NCBI RefSeq assembly: GCF_026341825.1 | Contig: NZ_JAPENY010000001.1 | Location: 1,674,001-1,738,000 of the forward strand | From: Streptomyces sp. NBC_00620 | Lineage (GTDB): Bacteria; Actinomycetota; Actinomycetes; Streptomycetales; Streptomycetaceae | Direction of reading: 5' to 3' | DNA: 64,000 bases | Part shown: piece after piece, positions 49,989 through 58,616 of the stretch | How the letters are laid out: each line of letters begins with the position of its first letter | How positions within the stretch are numbered: position 1 is the stretch's first letter | Notes under the pieces: generated by a model | The model's database searches: none | Told to the model about the DNA's origin: nothing | What the model saw: only the letters and a program-made list of their open reading frames with translations | Made by a program: the position numbers and the translations under genes

Positions 49989-52336
49989 CACGCGTGTGGC
50001 GACGGGGACACCTCCTGGGCCGGGGCGTCCGGACTCGGTCCGGTCCGCAGAGGCAGCAACGCCCTTACCGTACCTGTCGGTTCGAAGGTGACGCGGGCTT
50101 GCGCGGCGGTGGCCTGCACCCGCAGGCGTTCCGTGACCGGGCCGTTCACCGCCAGGCGTACGCCGGTGATCGTGAGGTGCAGCGCTCCCCGGCGCCGCCG
50201 CAGGCTCACCCGGGCGGGCCCCCGGTCCCCCGCGCCGAGCGCCGCTTCCACCATCCGGTACGCCGTCGCCATCACCAACTCCGGCAGCCCTGCGGCGGAT
50301 TCGGGGATGCCGCGTACGGTCACCTTCCGGCCTGCGGGGCCCGCTGTCCGGCACAGTGCGTCGAGGTCGGCCACGGTGGGTTGCGGTGAGCGCGGATGTA
50401 CGTCGTTCATCTCGTGGAGCAGTTCCCGCATGGCGGCGAGCGTGGCGCGGGCCTCGGCGGCCACCTCGTCCAGGCGTCCCTGGTGGGCGAGTTCGACGAG
50501 CGAGGAGGTGCGGTGGAGCACCGCGTCACGCAGCCGGGCCGCCAGCCGGTGCCGCTCGACACCGGCCGCGGAGTGCGCCTCCCACAGGGAGTTGCTGAGG
50601 GCGAGATCGTCGCGGGCCACAGCGCGCAGCCGTCGACCGCGGACGATCAGCCCCGCGCTCCATGCCAGGGCGAACATCAGACAGAGCAGCATGCCCAGCG
50701 GCACGACGAGCAGCGCCACGGTGAGCAGGGAAGGGCCCTCGTCGCCGACCAGCGCGCCGTCGGCGGCGGCCGTCACGGTCAGCACACCGGCGCTCGCACC
50801 AGCGGCCACGAGCGGCGAGGGCCAGGTGTACGCGGCGCCGCGACCGTAGGCTCCCAGGGCGTACACGGCCAGCGTCTCGACCACCAGACCGCCCGCCAGG
50901 AAGGGCGACACCCGTCCTGACAGCGGGGCCGACACACAGGCCACCGGCCACAGCCACGACGTGGCCAGCACCGCGGCGAGAACCAGCCAGGGTGCGCGTC
51001 GCCGCCACAGCAGCGGCAGCGTGTGCAGAGCGAGCAGCGCGGACACCAGGCCGATGACCCAAGGTCCGGTCGTGCCGTCGTGGGGTTTCCAGTCCTCCGC
51101 GTCCACCAGCAGGAAGACCAGGGGGAGCACGGTCGCGGTGAAGGCGAGCGCGGTGTCCGTCAGTCTCTGCTCGCGGAGGAAGTCGCGCCGTCGGGGACGT
51201 ACGTCGGACTGTCGGGGCCCTGTGGCGTCGGGCAGTTGGGCGCGCACGCGCCAGCCCCCGTCGGGCCCGGGTCCCGCCGTCAGTTCCCCGCCGACGGCCG
51301 CCGCGCGCTCCCGCATGCCCGTGACGCCCCTGCCGGATCCCATTCCCCCGTAGTCGGCCGTGCCGCGTGCGGCGGCGTTGTCGACGGTCAGTTCCAGCGT
51401 CCCGCCCGCACGGCCTACGACGACCCGCACAGCAGCTCCGGGCGCGTGCCGCAGGGCGTTGGTGAGGGCCTCGCGCACGATGCCGTGGACCGCTTCGGCG
51501 GCGGGTCCGGCGAGGTCGTCGGGTATCTCGGTGACGATCGGGCGGCCCAACCGGCCGAATCCGGAGACGAGTTCATGGATGCGTCCGGTCATCGGCCGGG
51601 CGTCGGCGTGGCCCGCGTCCCGCATCACCGCGACCAGCCGATGGATCGCCGCCAGGGTTTCCCGCCCCGTCCGCTCGGCGAACTCCAGTGCCTCGGCGAC
51701 GAGTTCGGGCTTGCGGTCGCCGAGTCTGCGAGCCACGTCCACCGTGACCACGACCGAGGTCAGATGGTGTGCGCTGACGTCGTGCAACTCGCGTGCGAGC
51801 CTGCCGCGTTCGGCTTCGCCGGCCTGCTGCCGGCTCTCCTCCGCCCCGGCCAGCAGGCGGGCCGCCGCCAGCCTGCCGGCCAGCCACTGCCGCCGCGCCA
51901 GCCCGAGGCCCGCGCAGACGACGTACGTGGCTGCCACCAGCGCCAGTTGGGTGGCGAGCGCGGGGTGGAACCCGAGCCGTACGGCCGCCAGCAGCCAGGA
52001 CGTGCCGACGGCCGCGGCGAAGGCACGCGAGGTGACCGCGACGGGACTTCGGACCGCGACGGAAAAGAGGGCGACCAACAGGCCGAGATCCGCGTATGCG
52101 TCGTACGCCGTCGCCTGGCCCAGCGCCGACGCACCCAGGGTCCACGCCAGCGCCCGCACGGGCGCGCGCCGCCGCAGGCTCAGCGCTACGGTCTCCACCG
52201 CGACGGCGACGAGAATGCCGACGACACCGACCGGGCCCGGTGTCCCGGTCTCCACCAGACCGGACCCGGGCCACAGCAACACCACCTGCACGGCGACGAG
52301 CAGCCCCGGAAGCGCCCAGTTTCGTGTCGTCTCCAT
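49988..52336 (-). CDS. tandem histidine kinase: active DesK/NarX-type module fused to a degenerate second module
   Basis: 782 residues. Module 1 (about 1-380): membrane helices, then HisKA_3 with phospho-His in RLARELHDVSAHHLTSVVVT and HATPase with VREALTNALRHAPG and GGMGSGRGVTGMRERAAAVG. Module 2 (about 395-782): a second set of six or so helices (FTATVLPLVFLLVDAEDW, LLVVPLGMLLCLMFALAWSA), a HisKA_3-like helix RLAARLRDAVLHRTSSLVEL where the ELHD core is RDAVLH, and a HATPase-like end without visible N or G boxes. So the second half seems catalytically dead and may be a dimer or sensor module. ATG at 52336 or GTG at 52345. Confidence 0.88.
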   Translation of the reverse strand: METTRNWALPGLLVAVQVVLLWPGSGLVETGTPGPVGVVGILVAVAVETVALSLRRRAPVRALAWTLGASALGQATAYDAYADLGLLVALFSVAVRSPVAVTSRAFAAAVGTSWLLAAVRLGFHPALATQLALVAATYVVCAGLGLARRQWLAGRLAAARLLAGAEESRQQAGEAERGRLARELHDVSAHHLTSVVVTVDVARRLGDRKPELVAEALEFAERTGRETLAAIHRLVAVMRDAGHADARPMTGRIHELVSGFGRLGRPIVTEIPDDLAGPAAEAVHGIVREALTNALRHAPGAAVRVVVGRAGGTLELTVDNAAARGTADYGGMGSGRGVTGMRERAAAVGGELTAGPGPDGGWRVRAQLPDATGPRQSDVRPRRRDFLREQRLTDTALAFTATVLPLVFLLVDAEDWKPHDGTTGPWVIGLVSALLALHTLPLLWRRRAPWLVLAAVLATSWLWPVACVSAPLSGRVSPFLAGGLVVETLAVYALGAYGRGAAYTWPSPLVAAGASAGVLTVTAAADGALVGDEGPSLLTVALLVVPLGMLLCLMFALAWSAGLIVRGRRLRAVARDDLALSNSLWEAHSAAGVERHRLAARLRDAVLHRTSSLVELAHQGRLDEVAAEARATLAAMRELLHEMNDVHPRSPQPTVADLDALCRTAGPAGRKVTVRGIPESAAGLPELVMATAYRMVEAALGAGDRGPARVSLRRRRGALHLTITGVRLAVNGPVTERLRVQATAAQARVTFEPTGTVRALLPLRTGPSPDAPAQEVSPSPHA

Positions 52337-52482
52337 GTCGGGCACGAGCGTAAGGCCCGCCGCACGGTCAGGGCATCGGGCCTCCGGCCCTACCCGCGTG
52401 AGGCGTCTCTATCCTGCGGTAGAGGATCCGGTCCTCCGCTGCGCCGACGATTCAACGGCCGCCCGGCGGAAGGCTGGTGGCC

Positions 52483-52788
52483 ATGGACATCACTTCGCTC
52501 ACCGTCGCACTCAGCGTGGTCGTGATCGCCGCGGCCGGCGTCCTCACCGCCTCCAACGAACCGCCCCTGTGGGTCTATGTGCTGACCTGTGCGGGCTCTT
52601 GGCCCCTGAGCAACGCCCTGTTCAACGCGCACGCCTACACATCGGCCGTCGGGAACGGCGCCGTCGGCGAATGGGCCGTGCGGATCGCCATCGCCTCCAG
52701 CCTCACTGCCCTGCTGAGCTTCTTCGTCAGCAGGGAAAGCCGCGCGTGCGCCGACGACGAACACACCACCGACGCCCTCTCGGCCTGA
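52483..52788 (+). CDS. small membrane protein of unknown function
   Basis: 101 residues with a first helix (LTVALSVVVIAAAGVLTAS), a second around VYVLTCAGSWPLSNALFNA and a third around IAIASSLTALLSFFV. ATG at 52483 follows CGGAAGG nine bases upstream. Not recognised. Its stop is 6 bases from the convergent stop of the Ser/Gly-repeat gene. Confidence 0.65.
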   Translation: MDITSLTVALSVVVIAAAGVLTASNEPPLWVYVLTCAGSWPLSNALFNAHAYTSAVGNGAVGEWAVRIAIASSLTALLSFFVSRESRACADDEHTTDALSA

Positions 52789-52794
52789 TCCACG

Positions 52795-53166
52795 TCATTC
52801 GGTGCCGGTCTCGGCCTTGTGCAGCATCTGGGCCAGCAGCAGGGCGCCTCCGGCCGCCGCCCCGACCGCGCCCGCGGCCATGAAACCGTGCGAGGAACGC
52901 CAGGACAGCACCGACCACCGCGACTGCGCGGAAAACACCGATCCCGTACTCAGCCAGGACCCGGTGGAGATCAGCGACAGGGCGGAACCGATCGAGCCCA
53001 CCGACAGGGCACTTCCGATCGAGCCGACCGACAGGGCCGAACCGACGGACCCCACGGACAGCACCGATCCCACTGAGCCGATCGACAACACGGAGTCCTG
53101 GGACCACAACGACAGCACCGAACCAGAGGAGGCGCGACGGACCGACCGTACGGGCAGTTTTGTCAT
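52795..53166 (-). CDS. membrane-anchored 9-residue Ser/Gly-repeat protein
   Basis: 123 residues. After a basic start (MTKLPVRSVRRASSGS) there are about seven tandem repeats of the pattern S-x-L-S-x-G-S-x-G: SVLSIGSVG, SVLSVGSVG, SALSVGSIG (twice), SALSLISTG, SWLSTGSVF and a variant SRWSVLSWRSS. The C-terminus has one hydrophobic helix (FMAAGAVGAAAGGALLLAQM). Small-hydrophobic-Ser/Gly periodicity suggests a beta-helical or amyloid-like structure. ATG at 53166 (weak ribosome binding site AGGATGG). Not recognised; function unknown. The preceding gene on the same strand is 32 bases away. Confidence 0.7.
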   Translation of the reverse strand: MTKLPVRSVRRASSGSVLSLWSQDSVLSIGSVGSVLSVGSVGSALSVGSIGSALSVGSIGSALSLISTGSWLSTGSVFSAQSRWSVLSWRSSHGFMAAGAVGAAAGGALLLAQMLHKAETGTE

Positions 53167-53198
53167 GAGGCCATCCTGCCGCTGCGCGCCGTGAATCG

Positions 53199-53903
53199 TC
53201 AGGTGAGCGTGCCGGCGAGCCACATGCGCCAGACATGCCGGGTGTTCGGGATCTCGGGACGGTCGAGGAGCCAGAGCACATAGCCCGCGTGAAGCCGCGC
53301 CGTGGGGTTCTCCGAGCGATGAGCCCTGCGAAGCCTGTCGCGCAGCTCGTCTCCGTCCACGGCTCGGGCGACCCGGACGTACTCACGGTCCTTGCACCGG
53401 TGGGACCGCTGGACGACGAGGCCGACCAGGTCGATGAGTCTCGCCCTCACCTGGTGGTCGTGGTCGGCAGCGGCCAGTTGCCTTATCAGGGATTGCTTCG
53501 TGCCCCATGCCTTGGCGTGCTGTGTCCACTCCCGGGGGTACCGGACCTCCCACTCCAGGTACAGCAGGGCGAAGGGCAGCCCCGGCCACGTGGTGATCTC
53601 CTGGGAGTACGGCTTGCTCCACAGTGCCTCAGGCAGGCTACGGCTCGCCGCCTCGTCGTAGGCCTTGTCCGCGGCCGCCCGGTCCCGCGCCTTGAGTCGC
53701 AAACAGGGGGTCGGGTGCCAGGCTTGTTGGACCCGGAGAACAGCAGCCTCGACCTCGCTGCGGGCACTGGCCAGTCGGACGAGGGCAGCGGCACGTTCGG
53801 CGGGGTCCGGGGCTGTCAGGCCGTAGGCCCACGCCAAGCGCTCGCTCCACCCCTGGTCGTCGTCGGTACCCGGGCCCGCCACCTCTGTCATGGGGCAGAT
53901 CAT
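53199..53903 (-). CDS. hypothetical protein, helical, next to the Ser/Gly-repeat gene
   Basis: 234 residues (230 from the second ATG, 53891), no signal or membrane helix. Trp- and Arg-rich helices such as ERLAWAYGLTAPDPAERAAA, ARSEVEAAVLRVQQAWHPTP, FALLYLEWEVRYPREWTQHA and ADHDHQVRARLIDLVGLVVQ suggest a HEAT/ARM-like helical array. No known family is recognised. It probably shares a transcript with the repeat protein gene downstream, so the two may work together. Confidence 0.65.
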   Translation of the reverse strand: MICPMTEVAGPGTDDDQGWSERLAWAYGLTAPDPAERAAALVRLASARSEVEAAVLRVQQAWHPTPCLRLKARDRAAADKAYDEAASRSLPEALWSKPYSQEITTWPGLPFALLYLEWEVRYPREWTQHAKAWGTKQSLIRQLAAADHDHQVRARLIDLVGLVVQRSHRCKDREYVRVARAVDGDELRDRLRRAHRSENPTARLHAGYVLWLLDRPEIPNTRHVWRMWLAGTLT

Positions 53904-53961
53904 CGCCTGTCCGGTACGCCTACGCGATCCAAATACGTATGGCCGCGTACGGCAGCGGAAG

Positions 53962-53988
53962 CGGGCGCCTTTGCGTGGAGGGCGCCCG
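53962..53988 (-). terminator. transcription terminator of the flavin oxidoreductase gene
   Basis: CGGGCGCC (53962-53969) pairs perfectly with GGCGCCCG (53981-53988), 11-base loop, 15 bases past the oxidoreductase stop. Confidence 0.55.
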
Positions 53989-54002
53989 TTCCGGTGTGCG
54001 GG

Positions 54003-55196
54003 TCAGGCCGGTGCACCGGCCGTCGAGCCCGCCCGGGCGAGCTCCCGGACAACCGGGCGGCGCCGGGTCGGGATGACCTTCGGGTTGGCGACGCCCCAGG
54101 CCGCGCCCTTGCAGATCAGTTCCTTGTAGACGGCGGCGACCCGTCCTGTCAGGGCCGCGCGGACGGCGCGGTCGTCGGCGGTGACGTACTGGATCAGGCC
54201 TTCCTTGCGGCCCAGCGAGATGCACTGGTTGTAGTAGCGGATCGGCACGTTCGGGAGCTTGCCGCCGGTCAGACGCCCCGTGATGGCGTCGGCCGCCTGC
54301 CACGCGGTGGGGACGCCCGAGGCGCACGACATGCGCAGCGGCTTGTCGCCGGGGCCCATCACCCTGGCCGCGTCGCCGATCGCGTACACATCCGGGTGCG
54401 AGACCGAGCGCATGGTCCGGTCGACCACGATCTGGCCGGTGCCGGTGACCTCCAGGGTGGTGGCCTTCGCGATCGGGTGGACGGCGAAGCCGGCGGTCCA
54501 CACGGTGACCGCGGCCGGGATGGACGTGCCGTCGGCGGTGGCGATCCGGTCGGCCTGTACGGCGGCGACGGCGGCGTGCTCGTGCACGGTGATGCCGAGC
54601 TTGTCGAAGACCTTGCGCAGATGCCGGCTGCCCTTGGGCGAGAGCCAGTCCCCGAGGCCGCCGCGGGCGGCGAGGACGACGTCGAGGTCCGGGCGGGCCT
54701 CGGCGATCTCGGTCGCGGCCTCCACGCCGGTCAGGCCGCCGCCGACGACGGCCACGGTCTCTCCGGCGTCCAGGCCGGCCAGCCGCTCGCGCAGCCGGAG
54801 CGCTCCGGGGCGGCTCGCGATCTGGTGGGCGTGCTCGGTGGTGCCGGGGACGCCCTGGTCGTTCCAGCCGCTGCCGAGGGCGTACACGAGGCTGTCGTAC
54901 TCCAGCTCCTCCGCGCCGTTCGCGTCGAGGACGGCGACGGTCTTGCGGTCGACGTCCACGCCGGTGACCTTCGCGAGCTTCAGTTCGACGCCGGTGCCCG
55001 CGAACATCTCGCTGAAGGGCCGGGGCGTGAGGTTCCGGCCGACCGCCAGCTGGTGCATCCGCACGCGCTCGACGAAATCGGGCTCGGCGTTGACGAGAGT
55101 GATGGCGACGTCTTCGCGGCGCAGCCGCTTGGCAAGGCGTCCGGCGGCGATGGCTCCGGTGTATCCGGCCCCGAGGACGATGATGCGGTGCTGCAT
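54003..55196 (-). CDS. FAD/NAD(P)-dependent oxidoreductase (NDH-2/disulfide-reductase-like)
   Basis: 397 residues. FAD site IIVLGAGYTGAIAAGRLAKR, NAD(P) site VAVVGGGLTGVEAATEIAEA, and the second FAD motif DVYAIGDAARVMG. No CxxxxC redox pair is evident, so it fits type II NADH dehydrogenase-like or quinone reductases rather than disulfide reductases. ATG at 55196 with AGGAG. The gene lies beside an ECF41 sigma factor, whose members typically control one neighbouring redox gene; the spacer (55197-55319) has TGTCAGG that could be part of an ECF41-type promoter. Confidence 0.9.
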   Translation of the reverse strand: MQHRIIVLGAGYTGAIAAGRLAKRLRREDVAITLVNAEPDFVERVRMHQLAVGRNLTPRPFSEMFAGTGVELKLAKVTGVDVDRKTVAVLDANGAEELEYDSLVYALGSGWNDQGVPGTTEHAHQIASRPGALRLRERLAGLDAGETVAVVGGGLTGVEAATEIAEARPDLDVVLAARGGLGDWLSPKGSRHLRKVFDKLGITVHEHAAVAAVQADRIATADGTSIPAAVTVWTAGFAVHPIAKATTLEVTGTGQIVVDRTMRSVSHPDVYAIGDAARVMGPGDKPLRMSCASGVPTAWQAADAITGRLTGGKLPNVPIRYYNQCISLGRKEGLIQYVTADDRAVRAALTGRVAAVYKELICKGAAWGVANPKVIPTRRRPVVRELARAGSTAGAPA

Positions 55197-55319
55197 GTCC
55201 CTGCTCCTGTCTCAAGCGGATTCGCCTCTTGAACCGGGCAGCCCGCCGTTTCCTGACAGCAGCACGATGTGAAGCACCTCACATCAGGGAACATCGGGGT
55301 GTACCGGGGTGCACCGGGC

Positions 55320-56264
55320 TCAGAAGGCGTGGAGCAGGGGTTCCCCGTGGTCGGCGGCCGCCCAGCGCCGGGTCGCGCGTTCGAGCTTGTCGGGGTTGAC
55401 CTGGTTGCGGAACGCGGCGATGCCCTCGGCGGTGACCTCCAGGCACATGACGCCGATGACCCGGTCGCCGAGAACCGCCACGAGGGCGGGGGCTCCGTTG
55501 GCGGTCGTGGTGTAGACCCCGGGCGAGCCGCCGACCAGGGCGCGCTTGCTCTGGCCTGGTTTGAACAGGCCCCGCATGAACTTGGCGACCGCGAGAGCAC
55601 CCTCGAACGCCTTGGCGCGGGCCGGGATCTTCCCCCCGCCGTCGCCGATCGCGATGGCGTCTTCGGTGAGCAGCCGCACGAGCGGCTCGGTCCGGCCGCT
55701 GGTGGCGGCCGCGAGGAACTCCTCGACGACCCGCAGGGCGGCGGCTTCGTCGATCTCGGCGCGGGCCCTGCCGTCCGCGACGTGCTTCTTCGCGCGGTGG
55801 AAGATCTGCTGGCCGGCGGCCTCGGTGGTGTCGAGGATCTCGGCGATCTCCCGGTGCGAGTAGCCGAAGGCCTCCCGCAGCACGTACACCGCCCGCTCGT
55901 TGGGGGAGAGTCGCTCCAACAGGGCGAGAACCGCGTACGAGACCGATTCGCGCTGCTCGGCGGTGTCGGCGGGGCCGAGCATCGAGTCCCCGTCGAGCAG
56001 CGGCTCCGGCAGCCAATGGCCCACATAGGTCTCGCGCCGTACGCGGGCCGAAGTGAGCTGGTTGAGGCACAGGTTGGTGAGGACCTTCGTCAGCCATGCC
56101 TCGGGGACCTCGATGCGGTCGACGTCGGCGGCCTGCCAGCGCAGGAACGTCTCCTGCACGGCGTCCTCGGCCTCGCTCGCCGAGCCGAGGAGGCGGTAGG
56201 CGATGGCCTCCATGCGGGGTCTGGAGGCCTCGAACCGGTCCACATCGTTCATGGTCAGGGCCAT
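55320..56264 (-). CDS. ECF41-type RNA polymerase sigma factor (SigJ-like) with SnoaL-like C-terminal domain
   Basis: 314 residues. Region 2: RLLGSASEAEDAVQETFLRW. Region 4: LERLSPNERAVYVLREAFGY then SHREIAEILDTTEAAGQQIF. The extra C-terminal domain (about 185-314) has the family motifs DGGGK (IGDGGGKIPAR) and NPDKLER, which in known ECF41 factors set activity without a separate anti-sigma. Consistent with that, no anti-sigma gene is adjacent. Start ATG at 56264 with AGGA. It likely activates the oxidoreductase gene downstream. Confidence 0.93.
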   Translation of the reverse strand: MALTMNDVDRFEASRPRMEAIAYRLLGSASEAEDAVQETFLRWQAADVDRIEVPEAWLTKVLTNLCLNQLTSARVRRETYVGHWLPEPLLDGDSMLGPADTAEQRESVSYAVLALLERLSPNERAVYVLREAFGYSHREIAEILDTTEAAGQQIFHRAKKHVADGRARAEIDEAAALRVVEEFLAAATSGRTEPLVRLLTEDAIAIGDGGGKIPARAKAFEGALAVAKFMRGLFKPGQSKRALVGGSPGVYTTTANGAPALVAVLGDRVIGVMCLEVTAEGIAAFRNQVNPDKLERATRRWAAADHGEPLLHAF

Positions 56265-56353
56265 GAACCGGATCCTAACTCTCGCGGCGCGACGGCCGCG
56301 GCATGGGCCGCCGTGCCCGGCGGCCGTGCACGGCGGCCGAGATGCTGCGACGG

Positions 56354-57418
56354 TCAGGACGCCGTCTGCTGCTGGAACAGGTCGAGGGAGATGTGCGGGG
56401 ACAGCGCGTGGAGGAAGGCGGGTGCGTCGAAGATCTCGCCGGCGGAGGCGACTCCGACCGTCCTGGTCTGCCCCGTGAGGATGCGGTGGACCGCTTCCAC
56501 CACGAGCGGCGCGGTGACCGCGTAGATGTCCTGGCCCCTGGCCACGGCGCGCCGTTCGGTGCCGCCGGAGCGTACGACGACGTCGACGAGGAAGGTCTGC
56601 TCGGACCGCCCGTGCTCGTCGACCGCGGCCGGCGACGGTGTGTCAGGGGCCGACAGGTCCCTGGCCGCCTCGGTCGTCATGTAGGTGCGCACCTCGGGGA
56701 TGGACAGGTGGCTGGGGATGGTGACGACGTCGGCCATCGTGAACTCCCCGAGGACGGACCTGGTGCCCAGCGGGTCGGGGAAGGGCCAGTCCAGGGTGGG
56801 CAGGGCGTCGTCGTGGTGCTCAAGGCGCCCGTTCGTGTAGCGCAGGCGCCGGCCGCCTCGCCGGGCCCCGGAGACCTCGCCCGCGGCGCGCGTGCCGGCT
56901 GTGGGGTGCCAACTGCTCAGCCCGTACGCGATGTGGGCCTCGTCGGCCTCCGTCCAGTCGCCCATCGCCGCGGTGGCCAGCAGGTCGCCGAGGCCGCCGT
57001 AGAAGGCCATCGCGGGGACGATCACCGTTCCCGCGGCGCGGGCGCGGTCCGTGAAGTGCGCGAACGTGTCGAGGTTGGCCTCGAGCTCGGCCGCCACGTC
57101 CACATACGGGATTCCGGCACGCAGTGCCGCCTCGATCAAGGGGGCGGCGGTCGTGGCGAAGGGCCCGGCCGTGTTGATCACGGCCGCGGCTCCGGCCAGT
57201 GCGCGATCGAGCGAGGCCGGATCGTCGACGGACGCCGGCCGGGCGTCAAGTCCGGGACGGGACGCCTGCATTGCCCGCAGCTTGTCGGCGTCGCGGCCGG
57301 TGAGAACCGGGACGAACCCGCGATCCAGCAGCTCTGCCACCACGAAGCGCCCGGTGTGCCCGTACGCGCCGAACACCGCCACCGTCTGACCGGACTGTTC
57401 CGGCTGTCCCGATCCCAT
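56354..57418 (-). CDS. saccharopine dehydrogenase-like NAD(P)-binding protein
   Basis: 354 residues. N-terminal Rossmann fold: TVAVFGAYGHTGRFVVAELL, LTGRDADKLRAM and AAVINTAGPFATTAAPLIEA. The remainder is the saccharopine-dehydrogenase-type C-terminal region (VVIPAMAFYGGLGDLLATAA-like). Such proteins act on lipids or quinones in actinomycetes; the substrate is not evident. ATG at 57418 follows GGGGGAG; a frame extending to 57547 would include repeated YGGSV codons that lie in the promoter region. Divergent from the GlxA-type regulator. Confidence 0.85.
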   Translation of the reverse strand: MGSGQPEQSGQTVAVFGAYGHTGRFVVAELLDRGFVPVLTGRDADKLRAMQASRPGLDARPASVDDPASLDRALAGAAAVINTAGPFATTAAPLIEAALRAGIPYVDVAAELEANLDTFAHFTDRARAAGTVIVPAMAFYGGLGDLLATAAMGDWTEADEAHIAYGLSSWHPTAGTRAAGEVSGARRGGRRLRYTNGRLEHHDDALPTLDWPFPDPLGTRSVLGEFTMADVVTIPSHLSIPEVRTYMTTEAARDLSAPDTPSPAAVDEHGRSEQTFLVDVVVRSGGTERRAVARGQDIYAVTAPLVVEAVHRILTGQTRTVGVASAGEIFDAPAFLHALSPHISLDLFQQQTAS

Positions 57419-57430
57419 GAGTTCTCCCCC

Positions 57431-57484
57431 GTAGTCGACTGATCCGCCGTACCCGACCGATCCGCCGTACTCGATTGATCCGTT
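57431..57484. repeat. three 18-bp tandem repeats in the divergent promoter
   Basis: GTAGTCGACTGATCCGCC, GTACCCGACCGATCCGCC and GTACTCGATTGATCCGTT follow each other at 57431-57448, 57449-57466 and 57467-57484. The period of 18 bases and position 12 bases upstream of the dehydrogenase start, 71 bases before the regulator start, suit AraC-type half-sites. Confidence 0.8.
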
Positions 57485-57542
57485 ACGGACATCCTGGCGA
57501 ATGCCGGTGTCCCGCCGCGAGTGTCCGGAACGCCATGCCCCG

Positions 57543-57548
57543 TACAAT
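57543..57548 (+). promoter_or_regulatory. -10 box of a leaderless transcript
   Basis: TACAAT stands 7 bases before the ATG at 57556. If transcription starts at the usual distance the first base of the mRNA is the A of that ATG, which has no Shine-Dalgarno. Leaderless genes are frequent in Streptomyces. Confidence 0.6.
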
Positions 57549-57555
57549 TACGGAC

Positions 57556-58545
57556 ATGGGATCTGTCGCGCTGGCCGTCACCGACGGGATGCTTCACTTC
57601 GAACTGTCCGTGGCGTACGAGGTGTTCGGCCCCGCCCCGGCCGCCGTGACCGTCCCCTGGTACGACCTCGCCGTCTGCGGACCGGACGCCGTGCGGGTCG
57701 GCCGTTTCCGGCTGGAGCCCGACCACGGACTCGACCGGCTCCGGTACGCCGACACCGTGATCGTCCCCGGCTGGGCGGACGTCGACGTGGACCCGCCCGC
57801 CGATCTGGTCGACGCGGTGCGTGCGGCCCACGAGGCGGGTGCGCGGGTGGCGTCCCTGTGCACGGGCGCGTTCGTGCTGGCCGCCGCCGGCCTGCTGAAC
57901 GGCAGGCGCGCGACCACGCACTGGGCGCACACCGAGATCCTGGCCGCCCGTTACCCCGGAGTGGCGGTCGACCCGGACGTCCTCTACGTGGACAACGGCA
58001 GCGTGCTCACCTCCGCAGGGAAGGCCGCCGCGCTGGACCTGTGCCTGCACCTCGTACGCCTCGACCACGGCTCGGCGGTCGCCAACACCGTCGCCCGCCG
58101 CCTGGTCGTGCCGCCGCACCGGGCAGGCGGCCAGGCCCAGTTCGTCGCCACCCCGATGCCCAGCCGGGACGACCACCCGCTCGCCGCGCTGTTCCCCTGG
58201 GTGATCGAACGCCTCGACCAACCCCTCACCGTGGAGGACCTGGCCCGCCGGGCGCGGATGAGCTCACGCAATCTGGGCCGCCACTTCAGGGCGGTGACCG
58301 GCACCACCCCGCTGCAGTGGCTGCTGACCCAACGGATCCGCCGCGCCCAGGAGTTGCTGGAAACCACGGACGACGTCGTCGACACCATCGCGGCGGCCAC
58401 CGGCATGGGAACCGCCACGACGCTGCGCCGCCATTTCAACCGCACGGTCGGCGTACCCCCGGACACCTACCGCCGGACTTTTCGCTCACGCTATGAACCA
58501 ACTGTGCCGTCTGTTCCTCCAGTTGCCCTGGATCATGTGCAGTAG
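57556..58545 (+). CDS. GlxA-family AraC-type transcriptional regulator
   Basis: 329 residues. An N-terminal DJ-1/PfpI-like domain has YADTVIVPGWADVD and the Cys elbow ARVASLCTGAFVLAAAG. The C-terminal AraC domain has two HTH units: LTVEDLARRARMSSRNLGRH and VVDTIAAATGMGTATTLRRH, with FRAVTGTTPLQWLLTQRI between. ATG at 57556 is chosen because of the adjacent -10 box; an ATG at 57535 would extend it by 7 residues. It probably regulates the divergent dehydrogenase gene through the 18-bp repeats. Confidence 0.88.
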   Translation: MGSVALAVTDGMLHFELSVAYEVFGPAPAAVTVPWYDLAVCGPDAVRVGRFRLEPDHGLDRLRYADTVIVPGWADVDVDPPADLVDAVRAAHEAGARVASLCTGAFVLAAAGLLNGRRATTHWAHTEILAARYPGVAVDPDVLYVDNGSVLTSAGKAAALDLCLHLVRLDHGSAVANTVARRLVVPPHRAGGQAQFVATPMPSRDDHPLAALFPWVIERLDQPLTVEDLARRARMSSRNLGRHFRAVTGTTPLQWLLTQRIRRAQELLETTDDVVDTIAAATGMGTATTLRRHFNRTVGVPPDTYRRTFRSRYEPTVPSVPPVALDHVQ

Positions 58546-58566
58546 CGAAGATCTTGTAGGGTGATC

Positions 58567-58592
58567 GTTCCGCTCCTCACAGGAGCAGGAAC
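58567..58592 (+). terminator. small hairpin between the GlxA-type and secreted-protein genes
   Basis: GTTCCGCTCCT (58567-58577) pairs with AGGAGC-A-GGAAC (58581-58592) with one bulged A. It is 22 bases past the regulator stop and 25 bases before the next ATG, so it may end the first transcript or fold in the leader of the second. Confidence 0.5.
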
Positions 58593-58616
58593 CAACACCA
58601 AACAACGAGGGAACAC

